DNA from: an uncultured Alphaproteobacteria bacterium
GTDB taxonomy: Bacteria > Pseudomonadota > Alphaproteobacteria > GCA-002720895
Assembly (NCBI GenBank): GCA_902607475.1
Contig: CACLKH010000008.1
Coordinates: forward strand, 1-40,193
Length of the DNA stretch: 40,193 nucleotides
Direction of reading: 5' to 3'
Positions within the stretch are counted from its first letter, which is position 1; the number at the start of each line of letters is the position of its first letter. Made by a program: the position numbers and the translations under genes. The notes beneath the pieces are model-generated. The model saw nothing but the letters and a program-made list of their open reading frames with translations. It had not been told where the DNA came from and ran no database searches. Shown piece after piece: positions 23,331 to 34,105 of this stretch.

Positions 23331-25022
23331 TTAAAACAAACCTTGTATTAAGCCTTTTTCATCAATATAAATTGATTCAGCAGCTGGAGTTTTTGGCAGA
23401 CCCGGCATTAACATAATATCCCCGCAAATAACAACAACAAATTCTGCTCCAGCAGAAACTCTTATTTCTCTAACTGGTAAATTGTGTTCCTGTGGTAATC
23501 CACCATTATCCGGATCAGCAGTAAAACTATATTGAGTTTTTGCAATACAAACTGGAAATTTTTCATACTTAGTTCCTTTGAGATCTTCAAGTTGTTTTTT
23601 TGCAGTGGTGCTAATTTCAAGTTCTTTTGCACCATAAATTTCAGTAGAAACTTTTTTAATTTTTTCTTCTAATGATAAATTATCATCATACAAAGTTTTA
23701 AAATTTGATTTAGTTTTATCTAATGTGTCTACAACCTCATTTGCTAAATCCACTGCGCCATCTCCTCCAAACTCCCAATGCTTACTAGTAACTGCTTTTA
23801 TTCCTACTTTTTCACAAACTTTTCTTATAACATCCATTTCATCTTCTGTATCAGATACAAATGCATTAATTCCAACAACAACAGGAACACCGTATTTTTT
23901 TAAATTCTCGATATGTTTAAGCAAATTTTCAGATCCTTTTTTTACTGCTTCAACATTTTCTTTGTTAAGTTTTTCTTTATCAACTCCGCCATGCATTTTC
24001 AAAGCTCTAATAGTTGCAACTAAAACAGTTGCATCGGGTGCTAAATTTGCTTTTCTGCATTTAATATCTAAAAATTTTTCAGCACCAAGATCGGCGCCAA
24101 ATCCTGCTTCTGTAACAACGTAATCAGATATTTTTAACGCGGTTTTTGTAGCAATAATTGTATTACATCCGTGTGCAATATTTCCAAACGGACCACCATG
24201 AACAAAAACTGGGTTATTTTCAAGACTTTGAATTATGTTTGGCTTTATAGCATCTTTTAATAAAACTAACATAGACCCTATGACATTTAAATCCTTTGCA
24301 AGAACAGGGTCTTTATCACTAGTATAACCAACAAGTATGTTGCCTAATCTTCTTTCTAAATCTTTTAAATCGTCAGCTAATGTAAAAATTGCCATAATTT
24401 CTGATGCTGGGGTAATATTAAAACCGTCTTCCCTTGGAAAACCATTTCCAGGACCTCCAATACTGCATATAATTTGTCTTAATGCCCTATCGTTCATATC
24501 CATTGTTCTTTTCCAATTAACTCTTCTTGCATCAATTATTGGTTCTTTTCTCCAATTAATATGATTGTCAATTGCTGCTGATAATAAATTGTGAGCAGTA
24601 CTAATTGCATGGAAATCTCCTGTAAAATGTAAATTTAAATCTTCCATTGGAACTGCTTGTGCTTTTCCACCACCTGCAGCCCCACCTTTCATACCAAAAC
24701 AAGGCCCCAAACTTGGTTCTCTGATACAAACTGAGGAATTTTTTCCAATTTTACAAAGAGCATCTCCAATGCCGAGTGTAGTTGTTGTTTTTCCCTCACC
24801 AGCAGGAGTGGGTGTAATAGCAGTTACTAAAATTAATTTACCATTTTTGTTTTTATCTAAAGAATTTATATAATCAAAACTAAGTTTTGTTTTATAGTGC
24901 CCGTATTGTTCAAGATACTTTTCTGGAATATTTAATTTTTTTTCTGCAATTTCCACTATATTTTGAAGTTTTGCTTCTCTAGCAATTTCAATATCACTTT
25001 TATATTTTTTATTTTCTGCCAT
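23331..25022 (-). CDS. fhs: Formate-tetrahydrofolate ligase
   Basis: ATP-dependent formation of 10-formyltetrahydrofolate from formate, feeding one-carbon metabolism; in marine alphaproteobacteria it links to C1 oxidation. 563 aa, full length. The ATP-binding P-loop is [20 protein letters not shown] around residues 70-90. Conserved follow-ups: [81 protein letters not shown] and, near the C-terminus, [17 protein letters not shown]. It is divergent from pyrE with a gap of 30 bases and is followed directly by the 2OG oxygenase gene. Confidence 0.97.
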   Translation of the reverse strand: MAENKKYKSDIEIAREAKLQNIVEIAEKKLNIPEKYLEQYGHYKTKLSFDYINSLDKNKNGKLILVTAITPTPAGEGKTTTTLGIGDALCKIGKNSSVCIREPSLGPCFGMKGGAAGGGKAQAVPMEDLNLHFTGDFHAISTAHNLLSAAIDNHINWRKEPIIDARRVNWKRTMDMNDRALRQIICSIGGPGNGFPREDGFNITPASEIMAIFTLADDLKDLERRLGNILVGYTSDKDPVLAKDLNVIGSMLVLLKDAIKPNIIQSLENNPVFVHGGPFGNIAHGCNTIIATKTALKISDYVVTEAGFGADLGAEKFLDIKCRKANLAPDATVLVATIRALKMHGGVDKEKLNKENVEAVKKGSENLLKHIENLKKYGVPVVVGINAFVSDTEDEMDVIRKVCEKVGIKAVTSKHWEFGGDGAVDLANEVVDTLDKTKSNFKTLYDDNLSLEEKIKKVSTEIYGAKELEISTTAKKQLEDLKGTKYEKFPVCIAKTQYSFTADPDNGGLPQEHNLPVREIRVSAGAEFVVVICGDIMLMPGLPKTPAAESIYIDEKGLIQGLF

Positions 25023-25052
25023 ATTTAAAATTAAATTAACTATATATAATAT

Positions 25053-25682
25053 ATGAATTTAGATAATTTTAAAAATAAAACAGCAAAAATTCTCTTAGAT
25101 ATTAAAGCAATAAATTTTCAACCAAAAAAACCTTTTAAACTTACATCTGGAAAACTAAGTCCTGTCTATGTTGATTGTAGAAAAATTATAAGTCATCTAA
25201 AAGAGAGAAGATTAATTATAAATATGGGATCAAAATTAATTAAAAAAAAAATAAATTTGAGAAATATAGATTATATTGCTGGAGGCGAGACAGCCGGAAT
25301 ACCTTATGCATCTTGGATATCAGAAAAACTTAATAAACCAATGATATATATTAGAAAAAAACCAAAAGGGTTTGGTAAATTGTCTCAAATAGAAGGTGAG
25401 ATTAAAAATAAGTCTCGAGTACTATTAATTGAAGACCTGTCTACCGATGGAAAAAGTAAAATTAACTTTTGTAATGCAATAAAAAAAGCTGGAGGAGAAA
25501 TAAAAAATATTTTTGTTATTTTTAATTACGGTATTTATTCAGATGCAGTTTTTAAAAGAAATAATTTAAAACTTCACTTTTTAACTAACTGGAAATTTGT
25601 TATTAAAAATCTTAAAAAGAAAAAAAGTTTGAAAAATGAAGAAATTTTAGAAATTGAAAATTTTCTATCTAAAAAAAATTAA
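25053..25682 (+). CDS. pyrE: Orotate phosphoribosyltransferase
   Basis: Joins orotate to PRPP to make orotidine 5'-phosphate in pyrimidine synthesis. 209 aa. Type I phosphoribosyltransferase hallmarks: [21 protein letters not shown] (orotate side), [34 protein letters not shown], and the PRPP-binding signature [15 protein letters not shown], slightly degenerate from VEDVxTTGxS. Stand-alone on the plus strand; its last 4 bases overlap the thiG stop (convergent). Confidence 0.93.
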   Translation: MNLDNFKNKTAKILLDIKAINFQPKKPFKLTSGKLSPVYVDCRKIISHLKERRLIINMGSKLIKKKINLRNIDYIAGGETAGIPYASWISEKLNKPMIYIRKKPKGFGKLSQIEGEIKNKSRVLLIEDLSTDGKSKINFCNAIKKAGGEIKNIFVIFNYGIYSDAVFKRNNLKLHFLTNWKFVIKNLKKKKSLKNEEILEIENFLSKKN

Positions 25683-26461
25683 TTTTTTTTTATTAAATGA
25701 ATTCTTCCTTTATTTGTTGTTGAGTTTTTTGCAAAAGATCTTTTTGGTATTCTCCCTGCTAAAAAAGCATTTCTTCCAGCTACTATGGCATCTGCCATTG
25801 CTTTTGCCATTAATTTTGGATTTTGTGCTTCTGCAACTGAAGTATTTAGTAAAACTCCATCACATCCTAATTCCATCGCAATAGCAACATCTGAAGCTGT
25901 GCCAACTCCAGCATCTACAATTACTGGAACATTTGATTCTTCTACAATTACTTTTATATTTTGTTGATTTTGTATCCCCATCCCTGATCCAATAGGTGCG
26001 GCTAGAGGCATAACGGCTGAACAACCAACATCTTCTAATTTTTTACAAACTATTGGGTCATCATTACAATATGGTAAAACGTTAAATTTTTTTTTTACTA
26101 ATTCTTTAGCAGCAGTAATAAGATTTTCTACATCTGGCAATAAATCTTCATCATTTCCTATTACTTCTAACTTTACAAAATTTGTTTTTAGTGCTTCTCT
26201 AGCTAATTCAGCTGTTAAAACAGCTTCTTTTATAGTGTAACATCCAGCAGTATTAGGAAGAATAAAATATTTTTTTTTTAAAATATCTATTATATTTTCA
26301 TTATATTTTTTTAAAGTTATCCTTCTAATTGCTACTGTAACAACTTCTGTTCTTCCAGCATTAAGAGATTCCAGCATAACTTGATGATTAGGGTATCTAG
26401 AAGTACCCATAAATAATCTAGATTTAAATTTTTTATTTCCAATAGAAAGAAAATTTTTCAT
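25679..26461 (-). CDS. thiG: Thiazole synthase
   Basis: Makes the thiazole phosphate half of thiamine from 1-deoxyxylulose 5-phosphate, dehydroglycine and thiocarboxylated ThiS. 260 aa, TIM barrel. Motifs: [70 protein letters not shown] (Schiff-base Lys region), [53 protein letters not shown]. Last gene of a thiO-thiS-thiG operon; 8 bases after thiS. Its DXP substrate comes from Dxs, encoded at 31032-32954. Confidence 0.97.
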   Translation of the reverse strand: MKNFLSIGNKKFKSRLFMGTSRYPNHQVMLESLNAGRTEVVTVAIRRITLKKYNENIIDILKKKYFILPNTAGCYTIKEAVLTAELAREALKTNFVKLEVIGNDEDLLPDVENLITAAKELVKKKFNVLPYCNDDPIVCKKLEDVGCSAVMPLAAPIGSGMGIQNQQNIKVIVEESNVPVIVDAGVGTASDVAIAMELGCDGVLLNTSVAEAQNPKLMAKAMADAIVAGRNAFLAGRIPKRSFAKNSTTNKGRIHLIKKN

Positions 26462-26469
26462 AAGTTTTT

Positions 26470-26676
26470 TTATCCTCCTTTAAGAGGTTGAACAATTTCA
26501 ATTATGTCTCCAGATTTTATCTTATAACTTTCCCAGTTATTTTTTTCAACAACTTCTTCATTTACTGCAACTGCCATATTTTGGCTTTTAATTATTTTTA
26601 TTTCATTTAAAACTTTTGATAAAGTTTCTGAAAGGACAAAAGTATTTTCTCCATTAATTATCAATTTTTTTTTCAT
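26470..26676 (-). CDS. thiS: Sulfur carrier protein ThiS
   Basis: Ubiquitin-like protein whose C-terminal glycine is thiocarboxylated and donates sulfur for the thiazole ring. 68 aa with the required terminal Gly-Gly ([12 protein letters not shown]) and the conserved core [25 protein letters not shown]. Sits between thiO (4 bases) and thiG (8 bases). Confidence 0.96.
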   Translation of the reverse strand: MKKKLIINGENTFVLSETLSKVLNEIKIIKSQNMAVAVNEEVVEKNNWESYKIKSGDIIEIVQPLKGG

Positions 26677-26680
26677 TTTT

Positions 26681-27796
26681 CTAAATTACAAATCTTCCAG
26701 GTTTAAAGTTATTAAAATCATCTTCTATCTTACCATTTAAATAATAATTTTTTATAACGTTTGACGTTAATGGAGCCAAAAGTATACCGTTTCTATGATG
26801 TCCTGTCGCATATATCAAGCCCTTTATTTTCTTTGAAGGACCTATAATTGGAGCCTCGTCTCTAGTTGCTGGTCTTAAGCCCGACCAAGACTCAACAATT
26901 GATAGATCTTCTATTGCTGGCAATACTTCTCTTGCTATTTTTAACAAATTATAAATACCGCCCGCAGTTAAACTTTTATCAAAACCCATTTCTTCTTCTG
27001 TGGCTCCAATAATTAGATCAAAATTATCTCTAGGGACTAAATAAACATTCTCTCTCCATAGAATATGTTTTAAAAGTGAAGAGCTTTTTGGCATTTTGAG
27101 ACAAACCATTTGACCTTTTACAGGTCTTATCGGCACTTCCTTTATTTCTATATTTTTAATCCTATTAGTCCAAGCACCAGAACAAACTATTATTTCTTTC
27201 GTTTTTATTGTTTCATTTCTTGTTTTAACTCCAATTACTTGATCTTTATCCGTAATAATTTTTTTAACTTCCGTATTTTCTTTAAAAATACAGCTATTTT
27301 TATTTTTTTTTAATATTGTTATTAATGCATCTAAAATATAGCGATTATTTACATGATGATCCTCTGGCGAAAAAAAACCCGATAATACATTATTAGACAC
27401 ATACGGCTCTTTTTCTCTAATTTTATTTCCAGAAAGCCAGGAAACGTTTACTTTGTTATTTTTAAGAAAATTATAATTATTTCTTAATTTTTGTTCTTCG
27501 TTAATATCACACGCAATCATTAATGTGCCTTCTTTTCTATAACCAATGCATTTTCCAGACTTATTTTCAAGTTCTCTAGCAAACTTAGGCCATGCATATT
27601 GGCTCTTTTCAAATATAGGTAATAATTGTTTTTCAGATGGTTTCAAATCTAATCTTCCAGATAGCATTCCTGCTGCAGCCCAACTGGCTTCTTTACCTAA
27701 ATTTTTTTTATCGATAACTACAACTTTTTTTCCAATACCGACCAAGCGCCAAGCTATCGATAAACCTATAATTCCGCCACCTATAATTAAAACCAT
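26681..27796 (-). CDS. thiO: Glycine oxidase, thiamine biosynthesis
   Basis: FAD enzyme of the DAO family that oxidises glycine to dehydroglycine, the third thiazole precursor in aerobes. 371 aa. N-terminal dinucleotide fold MVLIIGGGIIGLSIAWRLVGIGKKVVVIDKK, then KEASWAAAGML, VCSGAWTNRI, and the C-terminal FAD-binding ESWSGLRPATRDEAPIIGPS and YATGHHRNGILLAPLT. First gene of the thiOSG unit. Only 65 bases separate it from the divergent hemA, too little for a TPP riboswitch, and none is visible. Confidence 0.93.
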   Translation of the reverse strand: MVLIIGGGIIGLSIAWRLVGIGKKVVVIDKKNLGKEASWAAAGMLSGRLDLKPSEKQLLPIFEKSQYAWPKFARELENKSGKCIGYRKEGTLMIACDINEEQKLRNNYNFLKNNKVNVSWLSGNKIREKEPYVSNNVLSGFFSPEDHHVNNRYILDALITILKKNKNSCIFKENTEVKKIITDKDQVIGVKTRNETIKTKEIIVCSGAWTNRIKNIEIKEVPIRPVKGQMVCLKMPKSSSLLKHILWRENVYLVPRDNFDLIIGATEEEMGFDKSLTAGGIYNLLKIAREVLPAIEDLSIVESWSGLRPATRDEAPIIGPSKKIKGLIYATGHHRNGILLAPLTSNVIKNYYLNGKIEDDFNNFKPGRFVI

Positions 27797-27861
27797 TGTC
27801 GTGTCTTAAAGTTATGTTACATTATTATTGATTATAATAATTATATATTCTTTTAATTATA

Positions 27862-29073
27862 ATGGATTATAAAAAATTTTTTTCAGACTCTATAAATAGC
27901 TTAAAAAAATCTGGTGAATATAGAATTTTCAGGAATGTAGAGAGAATAGCTGGTTCGTTTCCTAATGCTAAATTCAATGACTTAGTTAAAAAAGAAAATA
28001 TAGTTGTTTGGTGTAGTAATGATTACTTGGGTATGGGGCAACATCCATTTATTTTAGAAGCAATTGAAAGATCAATGAAAGAATTTGGGGCGGGATCTGG
28101 TGGTACAAGAAATATTTCAGGAACAAGCAATGCTCATATTGTTTTAGAAAATGAAATTTCTGAGATTCATGAAAAAGAATCATCTTTGATTTTTACTTCA
28201 GGTTATGTAGCAAATGACGCATCATTAAGTATTTTAGGTTCTAAATTAAACAAATGTGCATTTTTTTCTGATGAAAAAAATCATGCGTCAATAATAAATG
28301 GTATTAGAAATAGCAAAGCTGAAAAGTTTATTTTTAAACATAACAATATTAAGCATTTAGAAACTCTTTTAAAAAAAGTTGGTATTGATAGACCAAAAAT
28401 AATTGTATTTGAATCTGTATATTCGATGGATGGTGATTTTACTCCAATTGAATCTCTTGTAAAACTTGCAAAGAAATATAATGCATTAACATATCTTGAT
28501 GAAGTTCATGGAGTTGGTCTTTATGGATCACATGGGGGAGGTGTAGCTCAAGAACAAAAAATAATGCATGAAATTGATATTATTAATGGTACGTTAGCAA
28601 AGGCATTTGGACTAATAGGTGGCTATGTATCTTCAAGTAAAATAATTATTGATTTTATAAGAAGTTATTCTCCAGGTTTTATATTTACAACATCGATTCC
28701 TCCAGCAATTGCATCTGGTGCTATTGCGAGCATAAGATACGTAAAAGACAATCAGCAATTAAGGGATAAGTTAAAAGAAAAATGTTTATTAATTAAAGAA
28801 AAATTACTTGCGGCAAATATACCTTTTTTAAAAACTAAAAGTCATATAATTCCAATAATTATAGGTGATACTAAATTATGTAAAAAAGCTGCTGATGAAT
28901 TATTAGAAAAACATAAAGTGTATTTGCAGCCGATAAATTATCCAACAGTACCTAGAGGTAAAGAAAGATTAAGAATTACACCATCACCTTTACATACTGA
29001 TCAAATGATAGATGAATTAATAAATGCACTTAAATTTACCTGGAAAAAATTGAAATTAAAAAAAGCTGCATAA
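27862..29073 (+). CDS. hemA: 5-aminolevulinate synthase
   Basis: Condenses glycine and succinyl-CoA to 5-aminolevulinate (C4 route to heme), a marker of Alphaproteobacteria. 403 aa. Motifs: VWCSNDYLGMGQHPFILEA, GAGSGGTRNISGTSNAHIVLENEISEIH, DEKNHASIINGIR, YLDEVHGVGLYGSHGGGVAQ and the PLP Lys in IINGTLAKAFGLIGGYVSSS; C-terminal INYPTVPRGKERLRITPSPLH. Divergent from thiO over 65 bases of AT-rich DNA. Followed after 56 bases, including a 17-A run, by fabI. Confidence 0.97.
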   Translation: MDYKKFFSDSINSLKKSGEYRIFRNVERIAGSFPNAKFNDLVKKENIVVWCSNDYLGMGQHPFILEAIERSMKEFGAGSGGTRNISGTSNAHIVLENEISEIHEKESSLIFTSGYVANDASLSILGSKLNKCAFFSDEKNHASIINGIRNSKAEKFIFKHNNIKHLETLLKKVGIDRPKIIVFESVYSMDGDFTPIESLVKLAKKYNALTYLDEVHGVGLYGSHGGGVAQEQKIMHEIDIINGTLAKAFGLIGGYVSSSKIIIDFIRSYSPGFIFTTSIPPAIASGAIASIRYVKDNQQLRDKLKEKCLLIKEKLLAANIPFLKTKSHIIPIIIGDTKLCKKAADELLEKHKVYLQPINYPTVPRGKERLRITPSPLHTDQMIDELINALKFTWKKLKLKKAA

Positions 29074-29085
29074 AAAAAATAAACT

Positions 29086-29102
29086 AAAAAAAAAAAAAAA
29101 AA
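29086..29102 (+). repeat. Poly-A tract of 17 bases upstream of fabI
   Basis: Uninterrupted A17 in the 56-base gap between hemA and fabI, about 15 bases upstream of a TATAGT -10-like hexamer (29118-29123). It is the longest homopolymer I see in the window and is a candidate slippage site or UP-like promoter element. Confidence 0.7.
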
Positions 29103-29129
29103 TTATTATTTATTACATATAGTAAAAAA

Positions 29130-29942
29130 ATGATGAGCACATCTTTAATGAAAAATAAAAAAGGTTTGGTTATGGGTGTTGCTAATGATAGATCTATTGC
29201 TTGGGCTATAGCAAAAAGTTTATCTAATTCAGGTGCAAAAGTAGCATTAACTTATCAAGGAGAGGCTTTAAAAAAAAGAGTTACCCCCTTAGCAAAAGAA
29301 ATTAATTCGTCTATAGTTTTAGAATGCAATGTAGAAAATGACAATGACATTCCAAAAGTTTTTAATGAAATCAAAAAAAAATGGAAAACTATTGATTTTG
29401 TAGTCCATGCAATTGCTTTCTCTAGTAGAGAAGAATTAAAAGGAAAATATTTAAATACTACAAAAGATAATTTTAAAAAAACAATGGCTATTTCTTGCTA
29501 CTCGTTTACAGAAGTAGCAAGAGAAGCGGAAAAAATAATGACTAACGGTGGAACATTGTTAACTCTATCATATTTTGGATCAGAAAGGTTTATGCCACAT
29601 TATAATGTGATGGGAATTGCAAAATCAGCTTTGGAAGCCAGTATAAAATATTTAGCAAAAGACTTAGGTAAAAAAAAAATTAGAGTAAACGCTTTATCTC
29701 CTGGTCCGATTAAGACTCTTGCTGCATCAGCAATTGGGGATTTTAATTATATTTTAAAATGGAATGAAAATAATTCACCATTAAAAAGAAATATTACATC
29801 AGAAGATATATCTGGTTCTGCTCTTTATTTTTTAAGTGATCTTTCCTCAGGTGTGACTGGAGAAATACATCATGTGGACTCTGGTTATAATATAATTGGA
29901 ATGAAAGATTTAGATTCACCTGATATTTTTGAAGAAAAATAA
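29130..29942 (+). CDS. fabI: Enoyl-ACP reductase (NADH)
   Basis: Last reduction of the fatty acid elongation cycle. 270 aa, SDR fold with the FabI variant motif: [34 protein letters not shown] at the NADH site, [20 protein letters not shown], and the catalytic Tyr-x6-Lys in [16 protein letters not shown]-terminal [15 protein letters not shown]. The start could be the first or second Met, or Met7 (MKNKKG); none has a clear ribosome binding site. aroC follows after 2 bases, so the two are probably cotranscribed. Confidence 0.95.
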   Translation: MMSTSLMKNKKGLVMGVANDRSIAWAIAKSLSNSGAKVALTYQGEALKKRVTPLAKEINSSIVLECNVENDNDIPKVFNEIKKKWKTIDFVVHAIAFSSREELKGKYLNTTKDNFKKTMAISCYSFTEVAREAEKIMTNGGTLLTLSYFGSERFMPHYNVMGIAKSALEASIKYLAKDLGKKKIRVNALSPGPIKTLAASAIGDFNYILKWNENNSPLKRNITSEDISGSALYFLSDLSSGVTGEIHHVDSGYNIIGMKDLDSPDIFEEK

Positions 29943-29944
29943 AA

Positions 29945-31027
29945 ATGCCTGGAAATAGTTTTGGTAAAATATTTAAATTTAGTACTTGGGGTGAAAGTCA
30001 TGGGCCAGCTATTGGTTGTACAATCGATGGTGCCCCTTCAAAAATTAGTATAAATGAAAAAGAAATTCAATTTTTTTTAAATCAAAGAAGACCAGGAAGT
30101 AATAAGTTTGTTACACAAAGAAAAGAAAAGGACAAGGTTAAAATTTTATCTGGTGTTTTTAATAATTATACTACAGGAGCACCGATATCTTTTATTATTT
30201 ATAATGAAGATCAAAAATCAAAAGATTATGAAAAATTAAAAAATAAATTTAGACCTGGACACGCTGACTACACTTATGAAAAAAAATATGGAATTAGAGA
30301 TTATCGTGGTGGTGGAAGATCATCAGCTAGAGAAACTGCGATGAGAGTTGCCGCAGGTGTTATAGCAAGAAAAATTTTATCATCAAAGCTTGGCAAAAAT
30401 TTTTCAATCCGTGGTGCTTTAATTCAAATGGGTTCTTTACATATAAATAGAGATAATTGGGATTGGAATTTTACAAAAAAGAATCCTTTTTGGTGCCCTG
30501 ATAAAAATATGATAAAAGTTTGGGAAAATTATCTTATGCAAATTAGAAAAAATGGTTCTTCTGTTGGAGCGATAATTGAATTAGAAGCTAGTGGGATTCC
30601 TGTAGGACTTGGTGAACCTGTTTATGATAAATTAGATGCAGATATAGCAAAAGCTTTGATGAGTATTAATGCTGTTAAAGGAGTCGAAATAGGAAGTGGT
30701 TTTGCATCTGCATTTATTCCTGGTGAAGAAAGTTCTGATGAAATGACTTTAAAAAAAGGAAAAGTTAAATTTAAATCTAATCATGCTGGTGGTGTTTTAG
30801 GTGGGATATCATCAGGCCAAAATATAATTGCTAGATTTGTTGTTAAACCAACTAGTTCAATTTTAAAATCTAAAAAAACAGTAACAAATAAATTAAAAAA
30901 AACATCTGTTTCAGTTGGTGGTAGACATGATCCGTGTGTTGGAATTAGAGCTGTACCAATTGGTGAAGCAATGTTGGCTTGCGTTTTAGCAGATCATTTT
31001 TTAAGAAACAAAGTTTTTCAATCTTGA
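29945..31027 (+). CDS. aroC: Chorismate synthase
   Basis: Converts EPSP to chorismate, the last common step to aromatic amino acids; needs reduced FMN. 360 aa. Signatures: [86 protein letters not shown], and near the C-terminus [21 protein letters not shown]. Full length and undisturbed. Linked closely to fabI, an arrangement often seen in alphaproteobacteria. Convergent with dxs with 4 bases between. Confidence 0.97.
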   Translation: MPGNSFGKIFKFSTWGESHGPAIGCTIDGAPSKISINEKEIQFFLNQRRPGSNKFVTQRKEKDKVKILSGVFNNYTTGAPISFIIYNEDQKSKDYEKLKNKFRPGHADYTYEKKYGIRDYRGGGRSSARETAMRVAAGVIARKILSSKLGKNFSIRGALIQMGSLHINRDNWDWNFTKKNPFWCPDKNMIKVWENYLMQIRKNGSSVGAIIELEASGIPVGLGEPVYDKLDADIAKALMSINAVKGVEIGSGFASAFIPGEESSDEMTLKKGKVKFKSNHAGGVLGGISSGQNIIARFVVKPTSSILKSKKTVTNKLKKTSVSVGGRHDPCVGIRAVPIGEAMLACVLADHFLRNKVFQS

Positions 31028-31031
31028 AATA

Positions 31032-32954
31032 TTAAACTAGATCAATTTCCTTTTTTGAATAATTGCTTCCAAGAGTTTGCAAAGCACAGTAAGCAATATC
31101 TTTTGATAAAAGATTTGCTTCTTCGTATTGTTCTTCAGGTTTGCCGTGTGGTAAAAATCTATCTGGGAAAAACAAAGATCTAAATTTAAGTCCACCATCC
31201 AATAAAGTTTCGTTACTCAAAAATTTAGTCACATGAGAAGCAAAGCCGCCGATTGATGCTTCTTCTACTGTTATTAATGTTTCATGTTCTATTGCTAATT
31301 GTTTTATTAATTTTGTATCTAGTGGTTTACAAAATCTCGCATCTGCTACCGTTGTTGATAATCCTTTTGCATTTAACATATCAGCAGCTTTTATACATTC
31401 ATAAAGTCTTGCACCATAAGATAAAATAGCAATTTTACTTCCTTCTTTAATAATTCTTCCCTTACCTATTTCTAATGGTATTCCTTCTGAAGGAATTGGT
31501 ACTCCTATACCATCACCTCTTGGATATCTAAAAGCTGATGGACGATCATTTATTTGAGCAGCTGTTGCAACCATATGGACCAACTCAGATTCATCTGAAG
31601 GCGCCATTAAAATAAAACCTGGTAAGCAACCTAAGTAAGATATATCGAAAGATCCTGCATGGGTTGCTCCATCAGCACCAACTTGGCCTGCTCTATCCAT
31701 AGCAAAACGAACAGGTAATTTTTGAATTGCCACATCATGAACAACTTGGTCGTAAGCTCTTTGTAAAAAAGTAGAATATATAGTTGCAAATGGTTTAAAT
31801 CCTTCTGTTGCAAGACCAGCTGCAAATGTTACTGCATGTTGTTCTGCAATTCCTACATCGAAACTTCTACTTGGAAATTCTTTTTGAAATAAATCTACAC
31901 CTGTACCTCCTGGCATTGCAGCAGTAATTGCAACAATTTTTTTATCTTTTTTTGCTTCGTTAATTAAACTATTTGCATAAACTTTTGTATATGAAGGTGC
32001 TTTAGATTCTGATTTTTGTTGTACTCCAGTTGCAACATTAAATTTATTTACACCATGATATTTATCATCAGATTTTTCTGCAGGTTTGTATCCTTTACCT
32101 TTTTTTGTAACACAATGAATAAGTATCGGACCATTCTTATATTTTTTTGCATTTTCTAATACAGGGATTAGACTTTTCAAATTATGTCCATCAACTGGCC
32201 CAACATAGAAAAAACCTAATTCTTCAAAAAGTGTTCCGCCAGTTACAAAACTTCTTGCAAGTTCCTCAGCTTTTTTTGCAGCTTTACCAATTCTATCAGG
32301 AAATGTTTTTGAAACAATTTTTCCTCCAAGATTTTTAAATGATTGGTAAGTGCCAGATGAAATTAGTCTTGAAAGATAATTACTTAATGCACCAACAGGT
32401 GGTGCAATTGACATATCATTATCATTAAGTATAACAACTAGCCTTGATTTTTCAGAACCTGCATTATTCATTGCTTCATAAGCCATGCCTCCGCTCATTG
32501 CCCCATCACCTACAACACAAATAACATGATTTTTTTTCTTCATTAAGTCTCTAGCTATAGCCATTCCTAAACCAGAAGACATTGCTGTTGAAGCATGTGC
32601 AGCACCAAATGGATCATATTCGCTTTCCGTCCTTTTTGTAAATCCATAAAGACCATTTTTTTGTCTAAGTGTTTTTATTTTATCTCTTCTTCCAGTTAAA
32701 ATTTTGTGCGGATAAGCTTGGTGTCCAACATCCCAAACAAGCCTATCATTTGGCGTATTAAAAACATAATGAATAGCAACTGTTAATTCTATTACTCCTA
32801 AACTTGCGCCTAGATGTCCTCCAGTTACTGAAACAGTATTTACAGTTTCGTTTCTTAATTCAACAGCTAAATCTTCCAAATTATTTTTAGATAATTTACG
32901 CAAATCTTTTGGAAAATTTATTTTATCTAATAAAGGAGTGTTAGTACCTTCCAT
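31032..32954 (-). CDS. dxs: 1-deoxy-D-xylulose-5-phosphate synthase
   Basis: TPP-dependent synthesis of DXP from pyruvate and glyceraldehyde 3-phosphate, entry to the MEP isoprenoid pathway and source of the thiazole carbon skeleton. 640 aa. Motifs: [39 protein letters not shown], the TPP motif [20 protein letters not shown]...[42 protein letters not shown] and [21 protein letters not shown]. Last gene of the HDAC-xseB-ispA-dxs run, 21 bases after ispA, the usual alphaproteobacterial order. Confidence 0.97.
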   Translation of the reverse strand: MEGTNTPLLDKINFPKDLRKLSKNNLEDLAVELRNETVNTVSVTGGHLGASLGVIELTVAIHYVFNTPNDRLVWDVGHQAYPHKILTGRRDKIKTLRQKNGLYGFTKRTESEYDPFGAAHASTAMSSGLGMAIARDLMKKKNHVICVVGDGAMSGGMAYEAMNNAGSEKSRLVVILNDNDMSIAPPVGALSNYLSRLISSGTYQSFKNLGGKIVSKTFPDRIGKAAKKAEELARSFVTGGTLFEELGFFYVGPVDGHNLKSLIPVLENAKKYKNGPILIHCVTKKGKGYKPAEKSDDKYHGVNKFNVATGVQQKSESKAPSYTKVYANSLINEAKKDKKIVAITAAMPGGTGVDLFQKEFPSRSFDVGIAEQHAVTFAAGLATEGFKPFATIYSTFLQRAYDQVVHDVAIQKLPVRFAMDRAGQVGADGATHAGSFDISYLGCLPGFILMAPSDESELVHMVATAAQINDRPSAFRYPRGDGIGVPIPSEGIPLEIGKGRIIKEGSKIAILSYGARLYECIKAADMLNAKGLSTTVADARFCKPLDTKLIKQLAIEHETLITVEEASIGGFASHVTKFLSNETLLDGGLKFRSLFFPDRFLPHGKPEEQYEEANLLSKDIAYCALQTLGSNYSKKEIDLV

Positions 32955-32975
32955 AAATTCAATATTATATTATAT

Positions 32976-33863
32976 TTATTTATTTCTTTCTACAATAAAT
33001 CTTGCAATCTCTCTAAGCATATCCGCTCTACTATCAAAAACTTCCAAGTGCTCAATTGCTTGGTTCCCAAGAATTTCTAGTTGTTTCTTCGCTCTTTCTT
33101 TACCTAAAATAGAAACAAAGTTTTTTTTACCAATTTTTTTATCTTTATTAACTTTTTTTCCTAATTTTTTTGTTGTACTTGTAACATCTAATAAATCATC
33201 TCTAATTTGATAAGCTAGTCCTATATCATGTGCATAACCTTGTAATGCAAATTTATATTTTTTTTCTGCTCTACCTAATATTGCTCCTGCGTTGCATGAA
33301 AATGCAATTAATGCTCCTGTTTTTAATCTTTGAATTCTTGTAATAACCCCTATACTTAGTTTTTTATTCTCTGCTTCAAGGTCCATCATTTGACCTGCAA
33401 CCATTCCATTTGCTCCAGCTGCTCTTGCTAATTCATAAATTAATTCACATCTAATCTTTGAATCATTATGAGTTAAATTATCAGATAAAATTTCAAAAGA
33501 TAACGTAAGTAAAGAGTCACCAGCTAAAATTGCTGTAGCTTCATTATACTTTCTATGTGTTGTAGGCAAACCTCTTCTTAAAAAATCATTATCCATTGAA
33601 GGCAAATCATCGTGAATTAGTGAATATGCATGGATCATTTCTATTGATGACGCTACTCGTAATGCATTTTTTTGATCAACGTCAAATAATTTTGATGATT
33701 GAATTACTAAATAAGGTCTTATTCTTTTTCCACTAGACAAAATTGAATAATTTATTGCCTCAAAAAGTTTTTTTTCTAGACCTTTTCCACTTGGTAAAAG
33801 TGATTTAATTGTTTTATCAACTTCTTTTTGCGCATTTTTTAAATTCAATTCTAAATCGCTCAT
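32976..33863 (-). CDS. ispA: Farnesyl (geranyl) diphosphate synthase
   Basis: Trans-prenyltransferase building C15 (or C10/C20) diphosphates from IPP and DMAPP. 295 aa. First Asp-rich motif IHDDLPSMDNDFLRRGLPTTHRKYNEATAILAGDSLL; second motif GLAYQIRDDLLDVTSTTKKLGKKVNKDKKIGKKNFVSILG; Lys-Arg IPP site SGKRIRPYLVIQSSKLF. The start overlaps the xseB stop by 4 bases (ATGA). Product length cannot be fixed by sight. Confidence 0.94.
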   Translation of the reverse strand: MSDLELNLKNAQKEVDKTIKSLLPSGKGLEKKLFEAINYSILSSGKRIRPYLVIQSSKLFDVDQKNALRVASSIEMIHAYSLIHDDLPSMDNDFLRRGLPTTHRKYNEATAILAGDSLLTLSFEILSDNLTHNDSKIRCELIYELARAAGANGMVAGQMMDLEAENKKLSIGVITRIQRLKTGALIAFSCNAGAILGRAEKKYKFALQGYAHDIGLAYQIRDDLLDVTSTTKKLGKKVNKDKKIGKKNFVSILGKERAKKQLEILGNQAIEHLEVFDSRADMLREIARFIVERNK

Positions 33864-34105
33864 ATTTTCTTTTCTATAGTAGAATCAATGTTATTAACCC
33901 TCACTTCATCTATCTTTTTTTTTGCTTCTTTTAACTTTCTTTCACAATGTTTTTTTAATAAAACTCCTCTATTATATAAATTAACTGCGTTTTCTAATGT
34001 TGAATTACCATCTTCAAAACTTTCAGTAATACCTTCTAACTCTTCTAAAGCCTCTTCAAATGAAAGATTATTAATATTATTTTTATTAATTTTTTTCATA
34101 TTCAT
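33860..34105 (-). CDS. xseB: Exodeoxyribonuclease VII small subunit
   Basis: Helical small subunit of ExoVII, which degrades single-stranded DNA. I choose the start at 34105 (MNMKKINKNN, 81 aa) instead of the track's 34135: it makes an ATGA overlap with the upstream deacetylase stop and has AGGA at the right distance, while the ten extra residues (MFGTCKRINF) lie within the upstream gene. Core: LSFEEALEELEGITESFEDGNSTLENAVNLYNRGVLLKKHCERKLKEAKKKI. xseA is not in the window. Confidence 0.93.
   Translation of the reverse strand: MNMKKINKNNINNLSFEEALEELEGITESFEDGNSTLENAVNLYNRGVLLKKHCERKLKEAKKKIDEVRVNNIDSTIEKKI

Noticed and set aside
23725-24123. 132-aa plus-strand ORF inside fhs
   Set aside because: Antisense to conserved fhs sequence and rich in Ser/Thr as expected from the opposite frame; shadow ORF.
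27797-27861. TPP riboswitch upstream of thiO
   Set aside because: Only 65 AT-rich bases separate thiO and hemA, and no conserved TPP-aptamer segments are visible.
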